Assembly: GCF_028554725.1 (NCBI RefSeq)
Contig: NC_071667.1
Location: 50,771,501-50,835,500, forward strand
Direction of reading: 5' to 3'
Length of the DNA: 64,000 bases
Origin: Zeugodacus cucurbitae
Taxonomy: Eukaryota; Arthropoda; Insecta; Diptera; Tephritidae
Made by a program: the position numbers and the translations under genes. Positions within the stretch are counted from its first letter, which is position 1. Each line of letters starts with the position of its first letter. The notes below the pieces were generated by a model, which searched no databases, had not been told where the DNA came from, and worked only from the letters and a program-made list of their open reading frames with translations. Positions 35,012-46,102 of this stretch are shown piece after piece.

Positions 35012-38000
35012 GGGGATGGGGTCATATGTAGAAGTTCACGCAAGTGAGGAAAGTTTCTGATTGCCATTCACTTGGGAGTGGCCAGGAACGATTCTTTTGC
35101 ATATGACTCAAGCAGCTCACGACTTCCGGTTTTAGACCAAGTATCCCCTGGGTAGCTAACAGACATCCGTTTGGAGGCGAGCTAAAGTGAGAAGGCGAAG
35201 CCCGCTTGTGCGGTTGTGCGTAGGGCTTGGGACCCACCACATAAAAACGAATAACCAGTGAATAAGAAACACAGGCCTCGGATGAGAAACCCCCCTTTTG
35301 ATGACGACCACGGCAAACGTATAAAGGACTATGATTTGAGGGCATGCACCTGGAATGTCCGGACTCTTAATTGGGAAGGTGCCTCTGCCCAGCTGGTTGA
35401 TGTCCTCATACAACTAAAGGCTGACATCACCGCCGTCCAAGAAGTGCGATGGACGGGACAAGGACGGAAGAAGGTGGGTCCTTGTGACATCTACTACAGC
35501 GGCCATATAAAGGAGCGCAAATTCGGTGTTGGATTTGTGGTGGGAGAGAGACTACGTCGCCGAGTCCTGGCATTCACCCCGGTGGATGAACGTCTTGCCA
35601 CAATCCGCATCAAAGCGAGGTTCTTCAACATATCGCTGATTTGCGCCCACGCCCCAACGGAAGAGAAGGACGATGCGACCAAAGATGCTTTCTATGAGCG
35701 CCTAGAACGCATCTATGAGCGTTGCCCCCGCCACGATGTCAAAATCGTGCTTGGCGATTTTAACGCCAGGGTGGGTAAAGAAGGTGTCTTTGGCACAACA
35801 GTCGGAAAATTCAGCCTCCATGACGAAACATCGCCAAACGGCCTGAGGCTGATCGACTTCGCTGGGGCCCGAAATATGGTTGTCTGTAGTACCAGATTCC
35901 AGCATAAAAAAATTCATCAAGCAACGTGGCTGTCCCCTGATCGAAACACGCGCAATCAAATCGATCACGTTGTGATAGACGGAAGACATGTCTCCAGTGT
36001 TTTAGACGTGCGTACGCTCCGAGGACCAAACATTGACTCGGACCATTATCTAGTAGCAGCAAAGATACGCACTCGCCTCTGTGCAGCAAAGAACGCCCGT
36101 CAACAAACACAAGGAAGGTTCGACGTCGAAAAGCTGCAATCACAACCGACAGCCGAACGATTTTCTACTCGACTTGCACTCCTGCTCTCGGAGAGCACTC
36201 ATCAGCATCTCGATATAAGGGAGCTGTGGAACGGCATCTCAAACTCATTGCATACCGCTGCAGCCGAAACAATTGGTCTCCGGCAACGCCAAAAAACCAG
36301 TTGGTACGATGAGAATTGTCGTTCCGCAGTGGAGAGAAAACAGACTGCCTACCTCGCAACGTTGCGATCGACCACAACACGTTCGGGGTGGGATAGATAT
36401 CGAGAACTGAAGAGGGAAGCGAGACGCATTTGCAGACGTAAAAAGAAAGAGGCCGAAATGCGTGAGTATGAAAAGCTTGAAAAGCTGGCCGACATGGGTA
36501 ATGCTCGAAAATTTTATGAAAAGATGAGGCGATTAACAGAAGGTTTCAAGACCGGAGCATTATCATGTAGGGACCGAGAAGGTAATCTGGTAACGGATGT
36601 CCAGAGCACACTGGGATTATGGAGGGAACACTTCTCCGACCTGCTCAATGGCAGTGAAAGTACAACACCAGGAGATGGCGAACCCGATTCCCCAATCGAT
36701 GACGATGGAATAGATGTTCCATTACCCGACCATGAAGAAATTCGAATAGCAATTACCCGCTTGAAGAACAACAAAGCGGCGGGGGCCGATGGATTACCGG
36801 CCGAGCTATTCAAATACGGCGGCGAAGAACTGATAAGGTGCATGCATCAGCTTCTTTGTAGAATATGGTCGGAAGAAAGCATGCCTGACGATTGGAATCT
36901 TAGTGTGCTCTGCCCAATCCATAAGAAGGGAGACCCCACAATCTGCGCCAACTACCGTGGTATAAGTCTCCTCAATATCGCATATAAGGTTTTGTCGAGC
37001 GTATTGTGTGAAAGACTAAAGCCCACCGTCAACGAACTGATTGGACCTTATCAGTGTGGCTTTAGACCTGGAAAATCTACAATGGACCAGATATTCACCA
37101 TGCGCCAAATCTTGGAAAAGACCCGAGAGAGAAGAATCGATACCCACCATCTTTTTATCGATTTTAAAGCTGCCTTCGATAGCACGAAAAGGAGCTGCCT
37201 TTATGCCGCGATGTCTGAATTTGGTATCCCTGCAAAACTAATACGGCTATGTAAGCTGACGTTGAGCAACACCAAAAGCTCCGTCAGGATCGGGAAGGAC
37301 CTCTCCGAGCCGTTCGATACCAAACGAGGCTTCAGACAGGGTGACTCACTATCGTGCGACTTCTTCAATCTATTGCTGGAAAAAATAATACGAGCTGCAG
37401 AACTAAATAGAGAGGGTACAATCTTCTACAAGAGTGTACAGCTCCTGGCGTATGCCGATGATATTGATATCATCGGAAGCAACAACCGCGCCGTTTGTTC
37501 TGCGTTTTCCAGACTAGATAAAGAAGCGAAGCGTATGGGTCTGGTGGTGAATGAGGACAAGACGAAATATCTCCTGTCATCAAACAAACAGTCAGCGCAC
37601 TCGCGTCTTGGCTCCCACGTCACTGTTGACAGTCATAACTTTGAAGTTGTAGATAATTTCGTTTATCTGGGAACCAGCATTAACAACACCAACAATGTCA
37701 GCCTTGAAATCCAACGCAGAATCACTCTTGCCAACAGGTGCTACTTTGGACTGAGTAGGCAATTGAAAAGCAAAGTCCTCTCTCGACGAACCAAAATCAA
37801 ACTCTATAAGTCGCTCATTATTCCCGTCCTGATGTATGGCGCTGAAGCGTGGACGATGACAACATCCGATGAGACGACTCTTAGGGTTTTCGAGAGAAAG
37901 GTTTTGCGCAAGATTTATGGTCCTCTAAACATTGGCAACGGCGAATACCGCAGACGATGGAACGATGAGCTGTACGATTTATACGACGACATTGACATAG

Positions 38001-38281
38001 TTCAGCGAATAAAAAGACAGCGGCTACGCTGGCTAGGTCATGTTGTACGGATGGAAGAAAACACTCCAGCTCTGAAAGTATTCGATGCAGTACCCGCTGG
38101 AGGAAGCCGCGGAAGAGGACGACCTCCACTCCGGTGGAAAGACCAAGTGCAAAGTGACCTGGCTTCACTTGGTGTTTCCAGTTGGCGCCAAAAAGCAAAA
38201 AGGAGGAATGAGTGGCGCGCTCTGGTGGATTCGGCTATAATCGCTTAAAGCGGTTCCTACGCCAAATATATATATATATAT
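35012..38281 (+). mobile_element. Full-length RTE-clade LINE with intact ORF, copy 4
   Basis: A 5' untranslated region of about 245 bp starts GGGGATGGGGTCATATGTAG. It is followed by one uninterrupted 2991-bp reading frame and a very short 3' end (AGCGGTTCCTACGCCAAA) that runs into a (TA)n tail. Very short 3' regions and simple-repeat tails are typical of the RTE clade. The same 5' region is present at 15096 and, reversed, at 31195. A clean target duplication could not be called because the right flank is AT microsatellite. This is the reference for all other copies in the window. Confidence 0.94.
35258..38248 (+). CDS. RTE ORF2-type protein: endonuclease and reverse transcriptase, 996 aa
   Basis: The protein copies its own RNA into DNA at a nicked target site. 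Residues about 27-275 are an APE-type endonuclease: TWNVRT (Asn33), VQEVRW (Glu62), LGDFNAR (Asp167, Asn169), QIDHVV (Asp236, His237) and SDHYLV (Asp262, His263). Residues about 515-800 are the reverse transcriptase: NYRGISLLN, GFRPGKSTMDQ, FIDFKAAFDS (Asp635), RGFRQGDSLSCD and AYADDIDIIG (Asp734, Asp735). A C-terminal region follows with RLRWLGHVVRMEE and RGRGRPPLRWKDQ. Length and order fit RTE proteins. All expected catalytic residues are present and no stop or frameshift occurs, so it may be functional. The first in-frame Met was taken as the start; it lies about 27 residues before the endonuclease core. Confidence 0.95.
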   Translation: MNKKHRPRMRNPPFDDDHGKRIKDYDLRACTWNVRTLNWEGASAQLVDVLIQLKADITAVQEVRWTGQGRKKVGPCDIYYSGHIKERKFGVGFVVGERLRRRVLAFTPVDERLATIRIKARFFNISLICAHAPTEEKDDATKDAFYERLERIYERCPRHDVKIVLGDFNARVGKEGVFGTTVGKFSLHDETSPNGLRLIDFAGARNMVVCSTRFQHKKIHQATWLSPDRNTRNQIDHVVIDGRHVSSVLDVRTLRGPNIDSDHYLVAAKIRTRLCAAKNARQQTQGRFDVEKLQSQPTAERFSTRLALLLSESTHQHLDIRELWNGISNSLHTAAAETIGLRQRQKTSWYDENCRSAVERKQTAYLATLRSTTTRSGWDRYRELKREARRICRRKKKEAEMREYEKLEKLADMGNARKFYEKMRRLTEGFKTGALSCRDREGNLVTDVQSTLGLWREHFSDLLNGSESTTPGDGEPDSPIDDDGIDVPLPDHEEIRIAITRLKNNKAAGADGLPAELFKYGGEELIRCMHQLLCRIWSEESMPDDWNLSVLCPIHKKGDPTICANYRGISLLNIAYKVLSSVLCERLKPTVNELIGPYQCGFRPGKSTMDQIFTMRQILEKTRERRIDTHHLFIDFKAAFDSTKRSCLYAAMSEFGIPAKLIRLCKLTLSNTKSSVRIGKDLSEPFDTKRGFRQGDSLSCDFFNLLLEKIIRAAELNREGTIFYKSVQLLAYADDIDIIGSNNRAVCSAFSRLDKEAKRMGLVVNEDKTKYLLSSNKQSAHSRLGSHVTVDSHNFEVVDNFVYLGTSINNTNNVSLEIQRRITLANRCYFGLSRQLKSKVLSRRTKIKLYKSLIIPVLMYGAEAWTMTTSDETTLRVFERKVLRKIYGPLNIGNGEYRRRWNDELYDLYDDIDIVQRIKRQRLRWLGHVVRMEENTPALKVFDAVPAGGSRGRGRPPLRWKDQVQSDLASLGVSSWRQKAKRRNEWRALVDSAIIA

Positions 38282-41200
38282 AAATGTAGGCAAGATTATG
38301 CGCTTAATTCGTTCCCCCTATTTTTAAAATCATTACCCAAGTGATTTTGTTAATAGTAAAACAAAAAAAAAAAATGAATAAAATCATAAAATCCGACAAT
38401 CATTTACATGGTTTTGAAAATTGCTTTTGAAAATCCGCATACAGCCATCGCACTTAGCAATAACTATCTTCATTATCATCAAGCTCATTATGGATGATTT
38501 TTTCCGTTAAATATAGTCCCACGCACTGGAGTCAAGGAATTACGAACTAGCAATTAAGAAAAATCATAATTTTTATATCCCGTTATATATCATATACTTT
38601 TTATACACACGAGTAATATTTATATATATATGTTTGTATATATACGAAAAACCGTTATCCTCGTTTTTGCCCTTACACTTAACAGTATCCTTCCGCCCAT
38701 GTAAGTGTGAGCGCTGCCTACATACCCAGATATATATTAGTGACCTTGAACTTGCATCACACTCCCATTTACCCACACCGAATTTATTCTCTTCGCATAT
38801 CGAGTATATTATATATCGGTAATTCGCTCAAACCAACAATCTTGCTCACATCCCAAGAGAACGGCGACTATACCGATTACTGTCTATACAATATGTTTAT
38901 AAATATACATATACAATACATATGTGTTTGTATGTGTGTATATAATGCATTTACTGCATGGATATAAAATCAAATTTATTCACTTACTTTCATAAATATA
39001 TGTGAATACATACTTGCAAAAAATGCGCACGTGTTGGAGAGGAGGCAAAAGTTCTCCAGCCCACGAACTACAGCCAAGTTTCACTTCCCATCGTGGGCTG
39101 TTAAGTTTACAGTATGGAAAAAAAATGTTTGCTTTTCCACACCGACTAGTATACAATATGGATTCTATATATAAATGAAGTGATAAGCGTGCATTTGCTA
39201 TAAATACTCAGATCCTTAAAGCAAGTCTTTAAAAATAATCGAAAGTAAGTTTTCATATTTAAAATGGGAAAATTTTGATAAAGTAAAAATGTTCTCTTGG
39301 TTTCAAGGGAAAACGTTTTTTCATATTTATTTTTCTGGACAACGCTTTTCGACTTCTTCTATTCATTATTTCTATTAATAATAGTACTTAGACGGGTTAA
39401 GCTTTTTGACCGCGTTAAAACTTATCCCTTGCTCTTCAAAACATATATCTTCTTCTTTCAATTAACGGCTCTACATTAAATGTCTTCGGTCTTCAAGTGA
39501 CTTACCCCCCTCTGGATTTTAGCCTTTCCCTTATGCGACATTCCGTTTCAATAAATCGACTGGTCCATAAAGCTTTCGTCGAATTTTTTCTCCATACATC
39601 CACTGGAAAACAAAAATAATAGCCAGCTCTCTCAGAAACCCGAGTTCGATTGTGGCTATTGATTATTACAGGGTTAAAGTGCCCCTCTGTACAACAATTT
39701 TTAGCCTACAGTCTCTGTCCTAGGCTCATTCCGTATTTCAAACTGTTAGAGCTGATCTCTCTCAAATGATATGGAAGACTAATCGGAACCGACTCAGATT
39801 TCTGTCAGGTCAGAGACTGTTTCTTAAAATGATTAGAGGAATATTTTCTGCCGTTTCGACAACAACAATAGTTATACTTTTTTCTCACTGAACTAGGACA
39901 TACTGGTGTCTGGTCTTCAAACGACTACCCAATCCTCTAAAAAGTGCAAACTTTTAGTTTAGTTGCAACTACTTTTAACTTGATTTAAGTTATCGACTCT
40001 TATTATCTTCAATCTCTATAACTCAACGCCGTTGAAAAAACTTTCCATGAAACACTTGTGCTAATTGGCGAAAAATCTGGAATATGGGTCGCAAGCGTGT
40101 ATGTACTCCTAAAATACATATGATTTGTACATAACACCTAACCTTGAATTCAAACGTACTCATACTTTCAAGTATGCACAATTGCTCATAAATATAGTAC
40201 TTGTGTGCTATATACTGTGCTGTCTATAAACAAGTATAAATTAATGTAATTAAAAAAAAATCACGGTCACCAAGGCTAAATTAGAGTGCAGAGACAGTCA
40301 GTGAACAGCCCTGAACTTGTCCCATATTTACGGAAGTACATTGCTAAGTTCACACGATAATTTCCGCAACAACCCGCTCTCGCTACAACGCTGCAACGAA
40401 GTACGAAACGAGTATAGATAGATGGTACACATGTACGAGTCCAATACAAAGTAACAAAAACAATGGAACAAAAGTTATTCTGTAAACTTGTAAGAGCACA
40501 AAGTTGTGCAAGTTTGTTGCGTGTTCTCTTTTTCACGAGTTCTCCTCAGAGAGAGCAAGGCTGCTAATAGAAAGGACATAATGTCGCTGTATACTTTGTA
40601 ACATTACAGTTACTTTACATTTGTGCTGTTAGACAAAGTTACCGACAATTGTTGCAAAGTTTACAAGACGGATATTGAATGTTTAGTATGGATGTTTGGA
40701 GGCGGTCTGCTTTATAGTTGAATCATAAACTTGAGTCATGTGAAAGCCGAACAAACATGTTTAATCATGACAGAAACCGTATGAGATACGAAAATTTTGA
40801 AACTCAATTCAAACCAAAATGTTTCTAAATTTTTATATTCAATATTTGACCACAAAAAATTATTGTGGACTACTGATAATCGAAGTAATAATCCCAGCTA
40901 CAGATTTAGATTTTCAAAAGGTAACAAAATATATGTAAATAGAAGCTGTACTAAAACCAAACTGGTCATATTGTGGAAAGCCTATTAAATTGACTTTTAA
41001 ACAAACAGACATGGAAATAGGAAATCACCCAGAAAATAAAATATTATAATAATCAAACTGAAATCGCCGGTCCTTAACAAGTTTGTAATTTCAAAACGCT
41101 CTACTTAGTTATAATTCTGAATGAAGAAAAGGCTTTTGGGTGCTCTTCATTGTAGTATACAAGGCAAGGTTAACTTCGTTCGACACATGAGTAGAGCTGA

Positions 41201-41310
41201 ACATAGTTTCTCAGTAGATTAGATCCCCATATCATTGAACGGCGTGTATGTTTTTCTAATAATTTGAGTATTCAAATATATTTATGTAAAGATAATTTTT
41301 TTAATTATTA
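38282..41310. other. Intergenic or intronic DNA with TA/TATG simple repeats
   Basis: It contains AT microsatellite-like stretches near 38610-38650 and 38880-38945. No gene or element terminus recognised. The part 40260-40560 is less AT-rich but has no domain-bearing frame. Confidence 0.5.
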
Positions 41311-41343
41311 AGCAATTACCGCTTGAAGAACAACAAGGCGGCG

Positions 41344-43011
41344 CACAGTGAGACAGCCCAATAGTAACCGCGGCAAAAAATGGTTTTTGACGTGTCGTCC
41401 AATTTGGACGAAATTTTCACAGTATATTAACAGATATATGAGTAACAATTCCCTGAAATTTCAGCCTCATAACTTCATTACTTTTTGGTCTAGAGCAAGT
41501 CAAAGTTGAGGTGTGCCAACGCGCTTGAAATATGTTAGTTCAATATGGAATAATCAAAAGCTTATTAAAATAAAAATACATAATAAATGTAACTTTAAAG
41601 TATTTTTTTAATTAATTTAGTTATTGTAGAATGAGTAAATGAAAAAATAAATTAAAAAAAAACACAATTTTTTTTTCTTAACAGCAGAATTGTGGTGCAA
41701 AAATTGAACATTTTGCATTTTCAATGGCCTAGGAAATATAGAGCAGCCCCTCGCCCTAGGTGCAGACTTATACCAAATGAAAGTTTAAAATCTCAGCTTT
41801 AATTTAAAGTAGAGGACATATAGCAAAAGTTAGCAAAAGCACATTAAACATACAAAAAATTACAAAAAGTACGTAACGCGCACATTCTGTCGCTATACGT
41901 ATGTTAGCATGTAATAGCATGTTTACAACTTTTTACTTTTATTCTTTTTAATTGTTTACTATTCACTTATTGTGCAAGAGAATAGTAATAAATTACATTT
42001 GTTTTTTGTTAGTTATTCAGAATTATGCTTTAAAGATCATTTATGTTTTAATAAAAATATTCTTGTTTACATAAATTTTATTTACGTTATTAATTTGATA
42101 GATAATTTAGTTGAAGGTCATTGACTTTGGGTTAGATAGTTGCATAATTTTTAATTTAAATTGATAGTGCAAGATATTGTTCTTATCTAAGTTGTGTTAT
42201 GATCACTTTCTAATGTGGTTAGTTTAATTGTTATATTGTAGTAAATGGTATCTGAGGCTATATTGCCAATAGGTTTGTTTGCAATTTTTATTTTTGAAAG
42301 TATTTTTTTAAACTTTATTCAATATTAACTTTTTTTTTGCTACAGGAATGTTATCCGAAGAAGCGCAAGAAGCAATGAATAAGGAGTATAGAAACTGTAG
42401 GCTATTCCATTCTCGTAAAAATTCACGTATTTCTACGAATGAAGATGTAATGCACTATTTGCAAATATCATCAGATCCTTATATTAATTCATTTAGAATG
42501 AGAAACAAATTGAAAAAATTAGAATGCCATGATGATGTTAAAAAATTATTGATTGAATGAAAAAAATATGGTTTTTTTTTTATTGCATTTCATTGGGAGG
42601 TGGGCGTATTAGTGGGCGTGTTATTGTAATTTTTGCATGAAACATTTTAAATAATATAAATTATAGTAATATAGAATTTGAAGGTTGTATTTAATATATT
42701 TTAGAAAATATGGCACTTTTTATGTTGAGGTAGTATGGGTGATGGGGTTAAAAGTGGGCCAAAGTTCAATTTTTATTTCAAATAGTGTTTGTAACTATAT
42801 AACATTCAAGTATACCAAAATTGAAAGTTATACCTAAAGTATTACGGACAATACGGCATTTTACAAATTTCGACTGTATGGCAGGTGGGCGTAAAAGTGG
42901 GCGAATTTTCTTAATTTTTTTTTAACTGGAATTGTCTCAAAAATAACCTGTGCAAAATTTCAGAGCTCTACAATGACTCCTTGTATGTGATGCCGGCGTT
43001 GTCTCACTGTG
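41344..43011 (+). mobile_element. Transib DNA transposon, internally deleted, with RSS-like ends
   Basis: The ends are CACAGTGAGACA and, inverted, TGTCTCACTGTG, a 12-bp perfect terminal repeat. The 5-bp target duplication CGGCG (41339-41343 and 43012-43016) fits the CGNCG preference known for Transib. The first seven bases equal the consensus heptamer of V(D)J recombination signals. On the left end an A-rich nonamer-like block (CAAAAAAT) starts 22-23 bp after the heptamer. The element is 1668 bp, too short for a full transposase. It keeps only a final exon (42346-42560). The remainder is AT-rich non-coding DNA. Confidence 0.92.
42348..42560 (+). pseudogene. Last exon of Transib transposase (RAG1-related)
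   Basis: The 70-codon frame begins at MLSEEAQEAMNKEYR and continues SRKNSRISTNEDVMHYL, SSDPYINSF. It is preceded by a polypyrimidine tract and TTTGCTACAG at 42333-42345, a good splice acceptor, so the Met is probably internal to the transposase rather than a start. The SEEAQE...NK segment corresponds to the C-terminal catalytic-Glu region shared by Transib transposases and vertebrate RAG1 (Glu962 region). The first two catalytic Asp residues and the DNA-binding parts are missing from this copy. With no upstream exon, it cannot make active transposase. Confidence 0.8.
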
Positions 43012-43072
43012 CGGCGGGGGCCGATGGATTGTCGGCCGAGCTATTCAAATACGGCGGCGAAGAGCTGATAAG

Positions 43073-43648
43073 GTGTATCTTTGCGGAATATGGTCGGAAG
43101 AAAGCATGCCCGACGATTGGAATTTGAGTGTACTCTGCCCAATCCACAAAAAGGGAGACCCCACAATTTGCACCAATTACCGTGGGATAAGCCTCCTTAA
43201 CACCGCTTATAAGGTTCTATCGAGCGTACTGTGTGAAAGACTAAAGCTCACCGTCAACAAGCTGATTGGACCTTATCAGTGTGGCTTTAGACCTGGAAAA
43301 TCAACAACAGACCAGATATTCACCATGCGCCAAATTTTGGAGAAGACCCGTGAAAATAGGATCGACACACACCATCTCTTTGTCGACTTTAAAGCTGTTT
43401 TCGACAGCATGAAAAGGAGTTGCCTTTATGCCGCGATGTCTGAATTTGGTATCCCCGCAAAACTAATACGTCTGTGTAAGCTGACGTTGAGCAACGCCAA
43501 AAGCTCCGTCAGGATCGGGAAGGACCTCTCCGAGCCGTTCGATACCCCACGAGGTTTCAGACAAGGTGACTCGCTATCGTGTGACTTCTTTAACCTGATG
43601 AAACCTGGAAAAAATAGTTCGAGCCGCAGAGCTAAACAGAGAAGGTAA
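43073..43648 (+). pseudogene. RTE reverse transcriptase, middle part of copy 5
   Basis: The 191-codon frame contains MPDDWNLSVLCPIHKKGD, NYRGISLLNTAYKV, FRPGKSTTDQIF, FVDFKAVFDS and RGFRQGDSLSCDFFN, i.e. RT motifs up to the palm. It then loses frame near 43600, where an AAACC-type change disrupts the LLEKII segment. The initial Met is fortuitous, since the frame continues upstream out of phase. Confidence 0.88.
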
Positions 43649-43664
43649 AATTTTTTATAAGAGT

Positions 43665-44477
43665 GTGCAACTACTGGCGTACACCGATGATATCGATATC
43701 ATTGGAAACAACACCCGCGCCGTTAATTATGCTTTTTCCCGCCTGGATAAGGAAGCGAAGCGAATGGGTCTGGTGGTGAACGAGGACAAGACGAAATATC
43801 TCCTGTCATCAAACAAACAGTCGGCGCACTCGCGTCTTGCCTCCCACGTCACTGTTGACAGTCATAACTTTGAAGTTGTAGATAATTTCGTTTACCTGGG
43901 CAGCAGCATCAACACCGATAATAATGTCAGCCTTGAAATCCAACGCAGAATCACTCTTGCCAACAGGTGCTACTTTGGACTGAGTAGGCAATTGAAAAGT
44001 AAAGTCCTCTCTCGACGAACAAAAACTAAACTCTACAAGTCCCTCATCATTCCCGTCCTACTTTATGGTGCAGAAGCGTGGACGGTGTCAACAGCCGATG
44101 AGACGGCACTAGGAGTTTTCGAGAGAAAGGTTTTGCGGAAGATTTATGGTCCCTTAAACATTGGCAACGGCAAATACCGCAAAAGATTGAATGATGAGCT
44201 GTATGTGTTATTCGGCGACATTGATGTAGTCCAGCGAATAAAAAGAAAGCGGCTACGCTGGTTGGGTCATGTTGTTCGAATGGACGAACGTGTCCCAGCT
44301 CTGAAAGTTTTCGATGCAGTACCCGCTGGTGGAAGCCGAGGAATAGGGAGACCTCCACTCCGATGGAAGGACCAGGTGGAGAAGGAGCTGTCTTCACTTG
44401 GCATTACCAATTGGCGCCAAACTGCCAAAAGGAGAGATGCGTGGCGCGCTGTTGAGGACTTGGCTATAACCGCGTAA
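43665..44477 (+). pseudogene. RTE reverse transcriptase C-terminal part of copy 5
   Basis: The 270-codon frame starts at the catalytic box. The motif reads AYTDDIDIIG, so the Ala of YADD is changed to Thr, though both Asp residues remain. It continues through VNEDKTKYLLSS, VDNFVYLGSSI, GAEAWTV and RLRWLGHVVRMDE to the normal stop. It belongs to the same inactivated insertion as the preceding frame. Confidence 0.88.
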
Positions 44478-44796
44478 GCGCTGTCTACGCCAGTCAAGAA
44501 GAAAAAGAATTTTTTTAATTAATTTCTGTTTGGCACACTTTCACTGACAAACATCTTCAGTTTGGTTTATAACTTAACTATGAATAGTCTTACAAATGAG
44601 CAACGCTCACAAATTATTTCAAATGCGTTGTTAAGGATGTTCATCGTGCGTTTCTTCCATTTTACTACTGAGAAAACTACTTAGCATCTACATCGTTGGT
44701 GATTAACCGTAGAACCATAATGTAAGTAAATTTTACGTAGGGCTCATCTCTATATCGCCAAGCCGGTTTCGTTTGACGCACAACATTTAAACATTT

Positions 44797-45357
44797 CGCT
44801 CATTTACATGAATAGTGTCACAACTCAAAAAAGTCGATTTTTAAGGAGAACGGTTTAAAGTTTTCTATTTAGCAAATATAAAACAATGCCATAAATGTAT
44901 TTAAAAAACTAATGGTATGTAATATATTTAATAAAATGATGAGCATAAAAGAACTAAAAAGAGTATACTTAAGCTTTTTCTTGGGCATAAACGGTACCCA
45001 CTTTAAATTATGCCGTTATTTGTGAAAAATATAAATAAATTTCGATGTCAGAAGTGAAATGTGTCGTTATTCCTAAAAAAAGAAACATGAAAAATGTTAT
45101 TATCTTTTCATAAATATCGTTGTAACACAAAATATGTCGTTATTTCGTTAAAAAATATGACTAATTATGGCACAACTGGGAAGTGTTGTTATTATAAATT
45201 CAATTTAATAACGACATATTATTATTTCACGGTTTATTTTTCTACCTATCAGCATAGAAGTTTTATACAATATGGACGATGACATTGCCCAAATTTCTGC
45301 ATACTCAACTTAAAAATCGTGTTTTTTAAGTTATGACACTATTCATGTAAATGAGCG
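44797..45357. mobile_element. Inverted-repeat DNA element, family A copy 2
   Basis: It starts CGCTCATTTACATGAATAG and ends with the inverted form ...CATGTAAATGAGCG, flanked by ATTT on both sides. It is about 560 bp, roughly 100 bp shorter than the copy at 2797-3453 through internal losses, but shares the interior phrases TTCTTGGGCATAAACG and TTTCACGGTTTATTTTTCTAC. No ORF. Confidence 0.85.
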
Positions 45358-45477
45358 ATTTATTCATGAGATACCGACCGAATTGTTGAAATATACCAAA
45401 ACTGTACTAAGTGAATGGAGCATGTTTAGCTGCGCGACCAACATTTGCATGAAATAATATTCAAAAATTAAATTATA

Positions 45478-45678
45478 TCGATTTCAAAGCTGCCTTCGAT
45501 AGCTCGAAAAGCAAATCTAATAAAAAAAAGCGCCGAAGAGGACGTCTTTCACACCGTTGGAAAGTGACCTGGCAGCACTTGGAATCTCCAAATGGGGCCA
45601 AATTGCAAAACAGAGAGATGAGAGCGCGCTCTGGTGGATCCGACTATAATCGCGTAAGCGGTTCCTACTCCAAATACA
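45478..45678 (+). mobile_element. Internally deleted RTE fragment
   Basis: It begins with ATCGATTTCAAAGCTGCCTTCGATAGC (the FIDFKAAFDS box). It then jumps over roughly 1 kb to RRGR, ending in the standard 3' end GCGTAAGCGGTTCCTACTCC. No frame survives. Confidence 0.85.
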
Positions 45679-46092
45679 TATGTCTATATTTGAACATTTA
45701 CAAACAGGATATTCAAATAATTGATTTTCACGTTATTCGAAAAATTTTAAGAGACCTAAGTTTAATGCCATTAATAACACAAAATTTTTATGGGTCTAAT
45801 CATTTGGATTTCAAGAAATGTACTGAATTTCGTGCCCTTTTTCGATATTTTGAATACTTGTTCTGGTTGGAAAACTTTAATCTCTAAAATATTTCAGTTT
45901 TAGGTTAGGTTCGACTACTTCTTCTGTTAATTGATTTTAAGTATTGGTTCATCGACGTTAATAAATGCTGAGTTGTTACTTTAAATACTTGTGTTTTTAG
46001 GTTAAGTTATAATTAGATTCTTAAAACAATTTTTCTTAACACTGTTGCTGTTTAGAAAAAGTTTCAATGCGTCGCATATTTTTGAAATCCAA

Positions 46093-46102
46093 TTTATTTA
46101 TT
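46093..46102 (-). terminator. Poly(A) signal of the zinc-finger gene
   Basis: Two overlapping AATAAA hexamers on the minus strand lie about 150 nt downstream of the stop codon at 46250. They are the first such signals after the stop in a plausible 3' UTR. Confidence 0.6.

Larger units (their letters stand above)
41311..44511 (+). mobile_element. 5'-truncated RTE LINE split by a Transib, copy 5
   Basis: The RTE sequence starts at AGCAATTACCGCTTGAAGAAC (41311), is interrupted at 41343 by the Transib, and resumes at 43012 with CGGCGGGGGCCGATGG. It then runs to the usual end, GCGTAAGCGCTGTCTACGCC and a GAAGAA-type tail, near 44511. The two halves join without loss once one CGGCG is removed. The coding part is broken by frameshifts before 43073 and near 43600. 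Confidence 0.93.

Noticed and set aside
42961..43011. 12-RSS or 23-RSS nonamer on the right Transib end
   Set aside because: After the heptamer neither 12 nor 23 bp spacing leads to an A-rich nonamer. Only the left end shows one.
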